Source of the DNA: Chaetoderma sp. LZ-2023a
Lineage: Eukaryota > Mollusca > Caudofoveata > Chaetodermatida > Chaetodermatidae
Length of the DNA: 64,000 nt
Reading direction: 5' to 3'
Assembly: GCA_034401795.1 (NCBI GenBank)
Contig: CM067367.1
Coordinates: forward strand, 53,340,269 to 53,404,268
The notes under the pieces were generated by a model that did not search any database, was not told the origin of the DNA, and saw only the letters and a program-made list of their open reading frames with translations. Position numbers and translations under genes: made by a program. Below, piece after piece: positions 9,501 through 21,500 of the stretch. Every line of letters starts with the position of its first letter. Position 1 is the stretch's first letter.

Positions 9501-12500
9501 CTACTGTTATTTTGGTGCACATATTAAGAACAATGGACCAAGCAAAATAAACAATTTCTGTCACTCAATGCAGATGTTTTCTCAGACATGTCAGAAAAAG
9601 AAAATCTAATTGTCAAATTTTCCCAGAGGTAACCCGCATTTCCCGAACATTTCCCAGCTCCTCTCCCAGTCATGTCATTTACACCTGCATAAAAGACGTT
9701 CATGGATCTGCCTCTAGCAACCATTGCTGTAGATAGGTACATATTAAAGGACCTTTCCAGTTTATTCATCCATCATATGACATCATAATCAACTACTGAT
9801 ATGTAGAATGATGTCATAATAATCAATTACAGCATGATTGACTCGATTTAGTCTGTCTTAAACGCTTAATAGTCTGACATGTTGTACGAATTGTATGTCT
9901 GCTATTTAATAAACATGCTGTTGAATATTTTGAAACTAATTTGACTGGGCGCTGTTGCTGCTATGGCAGCAACAGCATGCTGTGCAAATTGTATGTCTGC
10001 TATTTAATAAACATGCTGTTGAATATTTTGAAACTAATTTGCTATGGCAGCAACAGCACCCAGTCAAATAGTTTTCAAATATTCAACAGCTAACCTGTAT
10101 AGTTTTCTGGAAATTGATAGTCAGTGAGTTCAGAGATCAATCGATCCCAACATGAGCGAGATGTGGGTGGAGCTTAGCTAGAAATGGGTGGGGCATGGCT
10201 AAAACTTGAACGGTCCATTCTGTACCTACTTGGGAATAATCTTAAATATTATTCATTCTATATGAACAGCCGTTTTCTCGCAGATCATACAAACCCTTCA
10301 TTTCGGAGATTAGCAATAAATAAGCTGTATAAAAAAAAAAAATCTGTTTGTTGTATTTATTTTATTAGACTTTCTCATGTAAGACAAAGCATTATAAAGA
10401 TCGTCTGGAACGTGAGGAAGTATCCAAGCGCCAACAGTTGGGTATTATGCGTAAAGCCCATGAGCAACAGCTGCAGGAACGTGATCGATTGATCCATAAT
10501 CTCAGAGATGTGATCGAGGAACAACAGTTAAGATCTCAGTCACCATGTGGGGAGACAGGTAACACAGTTATTACTACATAACAACTTACCTCCTTGCATT
10601 ACTATTGCTCTTTCCTTCTGTGAAGGGAAGCATAGTAGGATGAATTTTTTTACAGCCAATGTTTGCTGGGTATTGTGGTTACAGAGTGACTGAAGGCTTC
10701 TTCAGGAATCGCCATACTCTCTCTAATGATGAGATCCATAGTAATTCGCTTGAATACTATATCTCAGTATGAGGCAAGAAGAGGGTTAATCCAATACCCA
10801 GAGCCACTGAGAAGGTCATTAAGCACAATGACAACCTCATTGGCTGATAGCTATCACAAGCGTAAAAAACCTCCTAAGATAAGTGGTTGTAGGTCCTGGT
10901 GCATTAATAATGATTTGTAAGATCATTTCTATTTTCGTGGTAGGTGCGTTACCAGTTTTGGTTACTTGCGCCCAGAGTGTATAGACTATGTGTTGTCTAT
11001 TTTTGCTTCTTCTTTTACAGTAGCATGTATAAGCTACTGAATTGACATGCTTGTTGCAATTGAGCATGAATCTGCGATATCTCGGTAGCATACTCTCAAA
11101 ATGAAAATCAAAATAATTTTAAAATTAAAGATCGGTAGGGTCTCTATCAATAAATCTTGGGAGTAGCGCTGGCTAATCCTGAGTCATATTCGGAGTTTTA
11201 CTCTATCAAATCTGTATTTTTATGATTCAGATTTGAGAAAGTCTCCGAAGAAGATCAAGGAGAAAGAAAAGAATCAGAATCATTCTATCAGATATTCTTC
11301 TGGCAGTTGCCATAGATTTATAAAATCGGAATGCTCTGGACATGTGTGTTCGAAATGCACTTCGTGTAATTTAGAGTCGACCTGTTTGATATGCGGGTCA
11401 TGGTCCCAAGCTGCCAGAATGTCATTCTTTAAACCAAATTCCCTAGAGATCTTAAATATTCCTGGGAATCCTCCTTCAAGGTCGGTGGTTAAAATAAAGG
11501 CCAAACCCGAGGCCACGGCAGATTCAGCCATCCTTGAAAAAATTGTTCTATCTATGGAATGTCTCCAGAAACAAGTTCACAATATTGACTCGTCTATTGA
11601 CAGTAGGATCAATAAGATTATCCTGGACCAATCAGTTACCAATGCTTCATCTCTTGACGTAGTTGATTGTGAAGCATTGGAGCTGTCTGTTTTCAAGAAG
11701 TGCCTATTCTCTAAATCTAATAAATTACAACTCACTGGTTTACATTGTTTCAGCGGTAGCACAAAAAATGGGAAGAATAAGAGCACAAAGACTCGGATTT
11801 CGCCTCGTTCATAAGCCAGTCCTATCACTCCAGGATTCTTCTTCATCTGTCAACATTCCGCAGCCTGCGCCCATGTGGCCCGAGTTTGGTATATCCTCTC
11901 TCGGGCCCGAGTGGGTCATAAGTCGGTCCTGTATGTCACCTCCTATCACTACCACTTCCTCACTGGTTGGGTCGAAGGATTTCCCGACCAGAGTGGTCCA
12001 GGTGATCTCACATCCGTTGTCTTCTACAAAGCCAGTTTCATCATCTTATATTGTATCTGCTGTTTCTCAGGCTAGGCTTCCGGCCCTGGGTCCGGGGTTT
12101 TTCCTGGCCCTGGGTCCAGGGTTTTTCCTGGCCCTGGGTCTGGGGGTTTTCCTGGCCCTGGGTCCGGGGTTTTTCCTGGCCCCGGGTCCGGACGTTGACC
12201 GGCTTAGGTTACCGAACTCATCCTTGGGGCTGGACCCGGATTTTTGTCCGGGTCCTGCTACTAGGGAGGCTTCGAGATCAGAGTTTGTGCCGGCTCATGC
12301 CCCGCCCTCGGGGTTTCTCCCTGTCCTCTCCTCTCTGGTCAATTTTCCGGCCCCGGTCCGAGTCGGGAACAGTCATTCCGGCATGTCAAATTTAAATTTG
12401 AATTTTTCTTCAAATTTTGGTCAATCCTCATGTGACTTTTCACATGTTTCCCCTGTCCCGGGGCCCAGTTGGGCTCCAGAGCCAGGTTCAGCTCTAAATT

Positions 12501-15500
12501 CTCAGCCATCCTCTATTTACTTGTCTACGGATTTTTCTGGGCGGTCGGCAGGTCCTCTCTGGGATACTATTAGTAATCCCAGAGAGGGTCCGGGACCGCA
12601 TCTGGGGTTAGTAGATCTGTGCCCGGGTCTCCTAGGGGACCTGGGTCCGTCTAGATCTCATCTTTCTCCCGGTAGTTTACTGTCTAATTCTCAGTATTCT
12701 CACGATTCAAATTCTGATGCTGTTAAACATATCCTAGTTATTAGTGAATCTCTGTTGGATAATTCTAGATCAGATTACACTAATTATTCCACTAGTGATC
12801 ATTTCTCCTTCCCTCATTCTAGATCCATTATGGGTAATTCTTCGAGTTCTCAGAATCCCTCATACTCTTCAGATCCTATGTCCCAGGAAAATCCTTCCCA
12901 GGACTCAGTGAGTTGTTATCTTAATGAATCCTTAGTGAATGAAATTACTCCTATCGGTTTGTCAAGTAAAATATTTTTCCTTGTCCAAGGACAGTTCAGG
13001 GAATTCTATCATCACTGCTTTTAGAAGCTCTATTGATTTCCTTCCGTCCTTTGAATTTAGTTTGGTCCCTAGAAGTATCCTTCGTCATTCTCGATCTAAG
13101 GTTATGTTCGCGAATTACTCATCATCATCCTCATCCATTCATCCTTCTTTAGTATCGGATATCTTGTCTAGGGACGTTGAGGTTTCCTCCATTGTTGATG
13201 ATTCTGAAGATTCTATCCCATCTCAGGATTCTACTCTTCAATCTTCTCAAGATACTTTTCACGGGAGACCCTCTGATTCCAAGTTTCTACTTCTTAGGGC
13301 TGCTGAGAATGACTGGTCTAGTACTCACCAATGGGTTTCAGATTCTCTCCACATTAAATTACAGCCTGAACTATACTTTGTATGAATCTCATCTGGTCTC
13401 AGAAGACAATATTTCTTTTAATCGTGTTCTTCCGATTAATAATTTTTCAGCGGATCTTTTAGATCATTTTTCTCAGCACGTTTGCTTTTCAGATTTCTCC
13501 CTGGCTCCTCCAGATTTTGCTTCTTCCATTAGAGTGCCTCTTTCTGATTTTGACGCAACTATTAGATCTAAGTCTCTGTTTGGTGATGCTTGGGATCTTA
13601 TTAAAGATACTGGTAGATCTCCTGTTTCGGATTCAGCCATGATTAGATCTTTAGAACAATCGGCTAGACTCAGATTTAAGCTTTCAAATTTTTCGGCTCT
13701 TCTTTCTGAAGCTGTTTTTAAGGTTTCCTCTAGAGGCGAATCTATTACTCAGTCGGCCTTGGCTTGTCTGGCAGACATATCTAGATTTAACCTTAATTTG
13801 GACGCTAGATTAGTTGGTTTTGTCAACAACTGTCGCAGGAAGAGAGCACTTGGTTCTTTAGCTATTTCTCAGAAGCTTAAAGACACACTTATTTCCACAT
13901 TCTGTTTTGGTACGGAGTTGTTTGGCCCCGAATCCACTAGTCTCATCGTGAAGGAGGTAGATAGGCTCAAGAGTATTCATAAGATCTCTTATAAAGTTGG
14001 TCTTCCTCAGGTTTCTAGGAAATGTTCCTTCACACCGGTTCGTTCTTTTCCTCCCTCATCTCCTTCAAAGAAGTTACCTCGTTCTGATACTCAAACTTCT
14101 TTCCTTCTCAGATTTGTGTGAATTCCAATAGATCTTTTGATAGATCTAGATCTCCTTCTCCAGCTAGGCCTTCCTCTCTGGGTCGTTCTCATAAGTCTCC
14201 TCAACGTAGGTCTCCTATTCAGGATAAATATAAGATTTAGATTTTCAGTCCCCCACTATTTCAAGCTTTCCAAGCATCCCAGTAGGCAATCGTCTTTCCC
14301 GGTTCAGGACTTATTTGGGATCTTCTTATCAGTGGGTTTTAGAAACTATTTATCACGGCCATCATCCTTGTTGGAAGGAAAAACCTCCTCTTTACTTTGT
14401 TCCTCCATGGATCCCCGTTCCATCGTGCCCGGAGAAACTTTTAGCCTTGGAATCCGAGATTCTGTCTCTGATGTCAAGACATGCAGTGGAGGAGGTGAGT
14501 CCAATCCAGGTTACTTCTCGACCATGTTTCCTGTTCAAAAGAAGAGGGGGGGGGGGGGGGGGGGGGGGGGTTGGTGTTGTGATGGAGACCCATTATAAAT
14601 CTAAAATCCCTCAATCTTCTAATTGTGAGTCCTTCCTTCAAGATGGAAACGGTTCAATCCATCATTCAGTCTCTCCAGGTGGGCTTGTGGACAATGTCCA
14701 TCGACCTCAAAGATGCATATTTTCACATCCCTCTTCATCCTGCATTCCGCAAGTTCCTTCATTTCACTTACAAAGGCAGCATCGGGCAGTTTCGCAGTCT
14801 TCCCTTCAGCCTGCCCACCTCCCCATACGTAGTCACTCGAATAGTATCATCAGTAGCCTCATGCCTTCATCTTCAGGCAATTTCAGTACATGTCTATATA
14901 GACGATTGGCTTTTCAAGGCTCCCGATCCTGTCTCCCTCATTGCGGATGTATCAGATGCCATCCAGGTTTGCCTTCACCTGGGTTGGATCATCAATGTAG
15001 AAAGGTCGCGTCTCTCCCCAAGTCAAGTCTTTACCCACTTGGGGGTCACTTTCGACCTGTCAGGTGAGGTTATTTCCCTCCCTTCCCAATGTGCAGATAA
15101 TGATATCCACAATTCAAGCTCTCAAGGTAGGCCAGTTAGTTTCGGCCAGATCTTTCCTCAGAATAATAGGCTCATGGTTTCGGTAGAGAAAGTGATTCCT
15201 TGGGCTCCTCTGATGAGAAGACCCTTCCAGTTCTATCTTATGGCCCACTGGAATCAGTCTCTAGATTCTCTGAATCATCGGATTCTCATCAAGTTTCATC
15301 TCATGACTCTGGAAGGATGGGAAGCCATCTGGGATTCCAAAGAGATTTCGGGAACCTCGTCCCTCACAGAATCTTCCTACCATGTCAACCTTTTAGAACT
15401 GTGGGCTGTTTTCCATGCCCTAGTTCATTGGGAACTCATGATTCTCGGTCTTTCAATCCTTATCCGATCAGACAATTTCACAGTGGTCTCATTCGTCAAT

Positions 15501-15503
15501 CAT

Positions 15504-15538
<35 letters not shown>

Positions 15539-18500
15539 GCAAACAAACTGAATTCTCTGGCTGACCAGTTATCTCATCCCAGGATCCCAGAAATAGAATG
15601 GGAGTTGATTGAAAGAGGCTGTAGCCCAGTCGATTTTTCTTCAGTTCAGTTGTCCCCACATAGACTTGTTTGCTACTCTCTAAAACAGAAAGATATCCAC
15701 CTTCATATCTCCCTTTCTGGAAGTCATGGCTCTTTCAGTAGACTCTCTATCTCAGTCTTGGGACAACATGTTCGCTTACGCTTTTCCTTCTACGATTCTC
15801 AATCCTCTGGTACTCGGAAAGATCAGGCAACATCCCTGTGTAGTCCTGTTAATAGCTCCATTTTGGCCGACAAAATCGTGATTTCCAGATCTCCTGGACC
15901 TTCTTGTAGATCTCCCTCCGCTACTTCCTGTCTCCTACAATATATTGTCACAGAACAGAGGCAGGATTCTCCATCAGAATCCAGAAATCTTTCGCCTGTC
16001 AATCTGGAAGTTGAGGCTTCATTTAAATGGTCATATCTTGTTAGAATAGTTATATTCAGAAAAGCTATTCATTATATTCTTCAGCCTTTAGGTTATAACC
16101 GGATATGTCAGAATTTAACATATTTGGGTATTTCTGAAAGGAATTTCCCGTCATATAATGTAGAGAATTTTGGTTAATTTTTTATTTCAGCTTTGGTCAG
16201 ATATTCAGAGTTGAGTAGTGATAGGATCATCTGCATCTTCATGGATCTGCATAAAGCTGGATTATTTGACTGGATTCGTCAAAGGAATGAAGTCTTAGTT
16301 GCGAACAACAAGGTCATGTGATAGCTATCAGCCAGTGAGGTTGTCATTGTGCTTAATGACCTTCTCAGTGGCTTTTGGTATTGGATTAACCCTCTTCTTG
16401 CCTCATTCTGCGATATAGCGCTCAAAGAGAGTATGGCGATTCCTGAAGAAGCCTTCAGTCACTCTGTAACCACAATACACAGCAAACATTGGCTGTAAAA
16501 AAATTCATCCTACTACGCTTCCCTTCAGAGAAGGAAAGAGTAATAGTAATGCAAGGAGGTATGTATATGTAATTAGTAAAACATAAGACCAGACCCTCTG
16601 GGTCATCTGGTCGATATTTGTGATCTGCTCAAATTAGTATAAAAAACGTCAACAACTTACATGTATGGTCAACCTGAAATAAAGGGATCTGATCTGTCAC
16701 ACAAGTGTATGATGTATATAAATCGATTCCAACATGTGTAAATATGTGGGTGGAGCTTAGCTAGAAATGGCAGATAATAGATACAAATAGATCCCGGCAT
16801 TAGGATAGTCCAGCAGCTTGGCAATGCTTGTATGCTTGCTTTGGTGTTAGGATACTGGTTTTACAGTCAGGAAGGCGTTACATACAGCTTGGCAATGCTT
16901 GTATGCTTGCTTTGGTGTTAGGATACTGGTTTTGCAGTCAGGAAGGCGTTACATTTGCCAGTACCATATTGGCACAAGTCTGGCTTTCTGATTTCACTTC
17001 AAGACTATACTTACCTCCCTAATACTTTTGATATTGCTAAATATCGGCGTTCACTCAATAAACACTCAGAATAAAAACAGTTAGGTGCACCTACTGGGCA
17101 GGTAGACAGAGGGTAGTCCGGCGGATGCCAGCCCCACCACCGCGCATGCGCCGACTACTACTTCCTCTTTGCTAATTTATTGGCAGAGAGAACACATGTT
17201 TTTGTGCTTTTTTCAAAAGTTTCACTGTTTTCAACGCGTTTATAGTCTTAGAAGTGTGAATATATTAGAAGGATACTACCTGGATATGTCGGATAAAGTG
17301 GCTTCGCCGGAGGATGGCGCAGGATCTTTATATCAGGTGATTTCTAATATATTCTAACGAGTTTTCCCCGGTGTAATGTGTTTCCGGGACTCGCGTTTAC
17401 CGTGATAAGAGCCTGTTTTAGTTGTTTTATTTCAACATGGTGCTATATAAGACTAATCTCTCTCTGTGTTTATGTCCACAGGTCTCTGTGAGGATATGTA
17501 ATGGACATCACAGCATCTGAGGGTTTGTTTCTCTCCACCAAGGTTCCATTTCCTACTAATACTGTTAGGTTATCTAACCAAGAATTCTATGTCCAGTGAG
17601 GCGGAGGCCTAGTATAAAGGTCTTCTCACTTTGCCCTCTTGCTCCAATTCCTTCCCCTAGGGTGGAGAGAGTTAAGAGGCGTACAGTTGGTGGAGTGCTC
17701 CAGTTCATCACGTTGGATGGTTTGTCTATACAAAGTGTCAGGTATCTAAGTAATGATATGAGGTGAGGTTAATTATTTAAGAAAATTAACTGCTATTGCC
17801 ATTGTTATCGTTGTGTATCTGATGGTTGTGTAGTCTGAATAACCGTTCTAAGATGTTCTGGTTATGTATACAATTCGTCCGCACGCCTAGTTGTTGGTCG
17901 GATCGATTGATTTCTGTCATGGGATCATGACGTCATAATCAGCCTTGCGTTTATTAACAATTAAAGTTTTGTCCAACGCTGGTTTTAGTCAATTATTGAT
18001 CTTTATGATCGTTTCCCTCTCTTTTAGTTTGGTTTTGAGTTTCTAACCTTAACTAGTTTGCTCATTGTCCTCGTCCTTTGTCCTGTTTCAGTGACCTGGT
18101 TGTCCGTCCTGTGGACGTTTCTTGAAAGATCGATTTGTGCCTCACCTTTGCTTTGGTTGTAGTCCCTGTGGGCCATTGCTTAAGTGTGAGGGATGCAAGC
18201 ATTGGGGGGGGGGGGGGGGCGACTTAATGTCTGAGTTTCTGTGTTTGCAGGCGAAGGACAAGGTAGTGGAGGAGGAGAGGAAGCAGAAGAGAGAGGGTGT
18301 AGGTAAGAAGGGTAAGAGGAAGGCCTCGTCCGCGGTGGACATGGAGGCCTTCCGAACCGAGATGTTGGGAGAGATGAAGAGGACGATAAAGGATTTGGTT
18401 CCAGAGTTGCTACGTGGCATGCTTCCTGGACCAAATCCTTTGTCGTCCTCGGCATCTGCTTCCGAGCAGGTAATCCCCGCCTCTGAATCACCTTTCCGTA

Positions 18501-21500
18501 GGCCGGTTCCGTTGTTCGACGATTCAGAGGTGGCCCCATTAGTGGGGGTGATCCATGACCCTGGCAGCAGGCTTGGTGCCGCGCCGAGGGGTCGTGGACG
18601 GCTGTCGCTGGAACCCGCGGGCTGCTTATCAGTCCAGGGGTATCCGCACGCCGCGGGTGCCAGTACCTCCTATGGCACCTTTCCTGGCCAGTCCGGGTTA
18701 GCTCTCTTTGCTGACCCGGAGTCTAATCTTTCTGGCCAGGAGGAAGAGGATTACCTGTTAGGGTCGCCGTCTGGGGACGTGACCATGGATTATGACGTCT
18801 GTGCACCCCTCGCGGGGAATACAGGCGACATATTCCATGGCTCTACTCACGCAGGAGTAGAGTTCACGGTGCAGAAGGTGGCCCTGGCCGATGCTGATGG
18901 CCAGCTATACCGCATACCTCGGCTTGCCGAGAGTATCGCTGGTGCTGGCCGGGGCCGTGGTGGGGCGGTATCTGCCCCGCGCTCTACCACAGCGCCTGCT
19001 CCTGTGCAGGCCAGTCAATTTAACATGCCTGTTCTTTCGGGCCTGCATGTTTTTTCTGGCCTGCCGGGGGTATCAGCTTATCCGCCGTCAAGCTCTGCTG
19101 CTTGCGCTCAGGAGGAAGACGAAGGCCCCCGTCTTGTAGAGCGCTCGCAGCTAGCCATGGAAGAGGATTGGTCTGACGCTTGCCAATGGCTGGTAAGTGT
19201 TAGGCCAGATCTGCCCGTGGAGCAGTCGGCTAGCCAGCGTGATCACAGGCCGTGGTTAGCTGGTAAGGCTACTGCTAGCGCAATGCCATCTCTGCCGCTG
19301 GCTGAGCATGTCGTTGACATGTTCGAGGCGGCGGAGACGTCCATCAAGGCGAATGGGTGTCTCGCGAAGGCCCCTCGCGAGGTGGCCAGGCGTTGCCGCA
19401 TCGTGCCCCTGGATTACCAGAGGTACGGTGTGGTACCCAAGCCGAGCGTGGATGACCGCGCGGCTTTGGGTGAAGATGCGCGGCCGGGCTCCCGTTCTGA
19501 CACGGGAGTCTTGTGTTCGAACACGTTGCGTTCGGCCAATGCCGCGTTGCGTGATGCGGAGGAGAGTGGGAGGGCTTCGATTGCCGCTCTGTCCCACGTC
19601 TCCCAGCTGTTACAGGGGGTAGTGACAGCATCCGCATCGCGCCAGGCGAGCCCGGTCACAGTCCAGAGAGCCATCCAGGATGGTATCAACCTGGCTCTGG
19701 ACTGTATGACTCGGGCGGTGACCAGGAGTGTCCGGGCGCGGCGCACATTTGCCTTGGACAATCTGTGCCCATCCCAGGACCTGTATAATAGGCTACTGCG
19801 TACGCCTATGACAGGTCCTGGTCTCTTTGGAGGTGAGGGATGTAGACACCTCCAGGAGACGGTTACTCTGGTCAACAACCAGAGGGCGCTGCGCGAGCAG
19901 TTTGAAGTGCTCCGTCGGGAGCGCGTTCGCGCCGCACCCCCTGCGTATCGTCCCCTGCAGGCTCGAGGTGGAGGTGGCCAAGTCAGAGGCCACCCACCAG
20001 CGCAGCCTAGGCTGTGTGCGATTCGGCCGGCAGTGAGGGGGGCCGAGGTGCGCGCGGTGCTGGGTGTGGCGCGCGAGGATCTGGTCGGGGTAATCGTGCC
20101 TGATGGCCCGGTTACTGCGGTGAGAACCACTCCGGTGTTTCTGGCGAAGGAGACAGTGCCACTCTTGCACTCCTTATGTCCACCTCTATCCCTAGGTGGA
20201 CCGGTGGGAGGCCGGCTGGCCGACCACATGCAAGAGTGGGAACGGTTGACTCAGGACCGTTTAGTCTTGCGATGGCTTTCAGTCGGGTATCGTCCCGATT
20301 GGATGACAGGCCCGCCGTCGCGACTGTCTCTAGTGCCAATCTGGACTCCGAATCCGAGAGATCCAGATCAAAGGTTGTGTATCGAGGAGGAGATAAGTTC
20401 CCTCATACAAAAAGGAGCTATTCAGCCGGCACAAAAGTGTCCGGGCTTCTATTCAACCGTGTTCTTAGTAACAAAAAACACCGGAGGGTGGAGACCGATT
20501 CTCAACCTCAAGCCGTTGAACAAGTTCATAGAGACGCCCAGTTTCAAGATGGAGACTGTGCGCTCGGTGTTGGCCGGGTTAGAGAGGGGAATGTGCACAG
20601 CTTCGATAGATTTGAAGGATGCTTATTTCCACATTCCCATAGCGAGGAGTTTCCGTCGCTTCCTGAGATTTGCATTCCAGGGCAGACAGTGGGAATTCAG
20701 GGTGTTACCCTTCGGAATTTCCACTGCTCCTCGGGTTTTCACCCGTGTGGTTCTTGCGATCACAGCATACCTCCGCAGGAGAAGCATTGCAGTCCACACG
20801 TACATAGACGACTGGCTGTTAAAAGCACACACCCAGGAAAGTTTATCGACCAATCTAGAGATTGTTTTGAAAACTCTCACGGATTTGGGCTGGATGATAA
20901 ATTTTCAAAAATCAGAGCTGACTCCATCCCAGAAGTTTGCTTACCTGGGGATGTTCTTCGATCTAGAGACAGGATATGTTTATCTTACTCAGGAGAGAGT
21001 TCAGAGACTCATCTCGGTAATTCAGTCAGTGTGCGACAGTCGTCATGTCCTGGCACGGGTTTACTTGAGAATGCTGGGATTGATGGTTTTGTTTGAACCG
21101 TTCATTCCTCAGGCCGCCTTACGCAGGCGGCCGATCCAGATGTTTCTCATGACACAATGGACCCAGAGTACAGGTTCGCTGGACTCGAACGTGTCAGTGT
21201 TGGCGCCTCTAATTCACCACCTGCAATGGTGGTTGAGTACAGAGAATCTCTTGGTCGGGGTTTTGCTAACCCCTCCCCACCCTCAGGTGACTGTGTATAC
21301 AGATGCATCGATGGAGGGGTGGGGAGCTTGTCTGGAAGAGTCCACAATATCAGGGCTTTGGAATCTGGAACAGTCAAAGGAACATATCAATCTACTGGAA
21401 CTAAGAGCAGTAGTCCTGGGCCTGGAACATTTCTAGCAGACTCATTGAGCCGAAGGATGAGTGTTTTACCGACGGAATGGCAACTAAATCAATGTGTGGC

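Larger units (their letters stand above)
10585..16564 (+). mobile_element. Degraded DIRS-type retrotransposon, family B
   Basis: About 275 bp at 10585-10859 is repeated in inverted form at 16317-16564 (for example GGCTGATAGCTATCACA and TGTGATAGCTATCAGCC). Between them lie Gag-like, RT and RNase H frames with a YIDDW active site and a stub of the recombinase region. The copy is inactive: many frameshifts, two long G-runs and loss of most of the recombinase. It is clearly a different family from the three DIRS-A copies downstream. Confidence 0.85.

Noticed and set aside
19256-20229. Long minus-strand frames opposite DIRS gag (A1, also in A2 and A3)
   Set aside because: GC-rich Gag coding sequence leaves antisense frames open by chance; they carry no protein motif and the sense frame is clearly coding.
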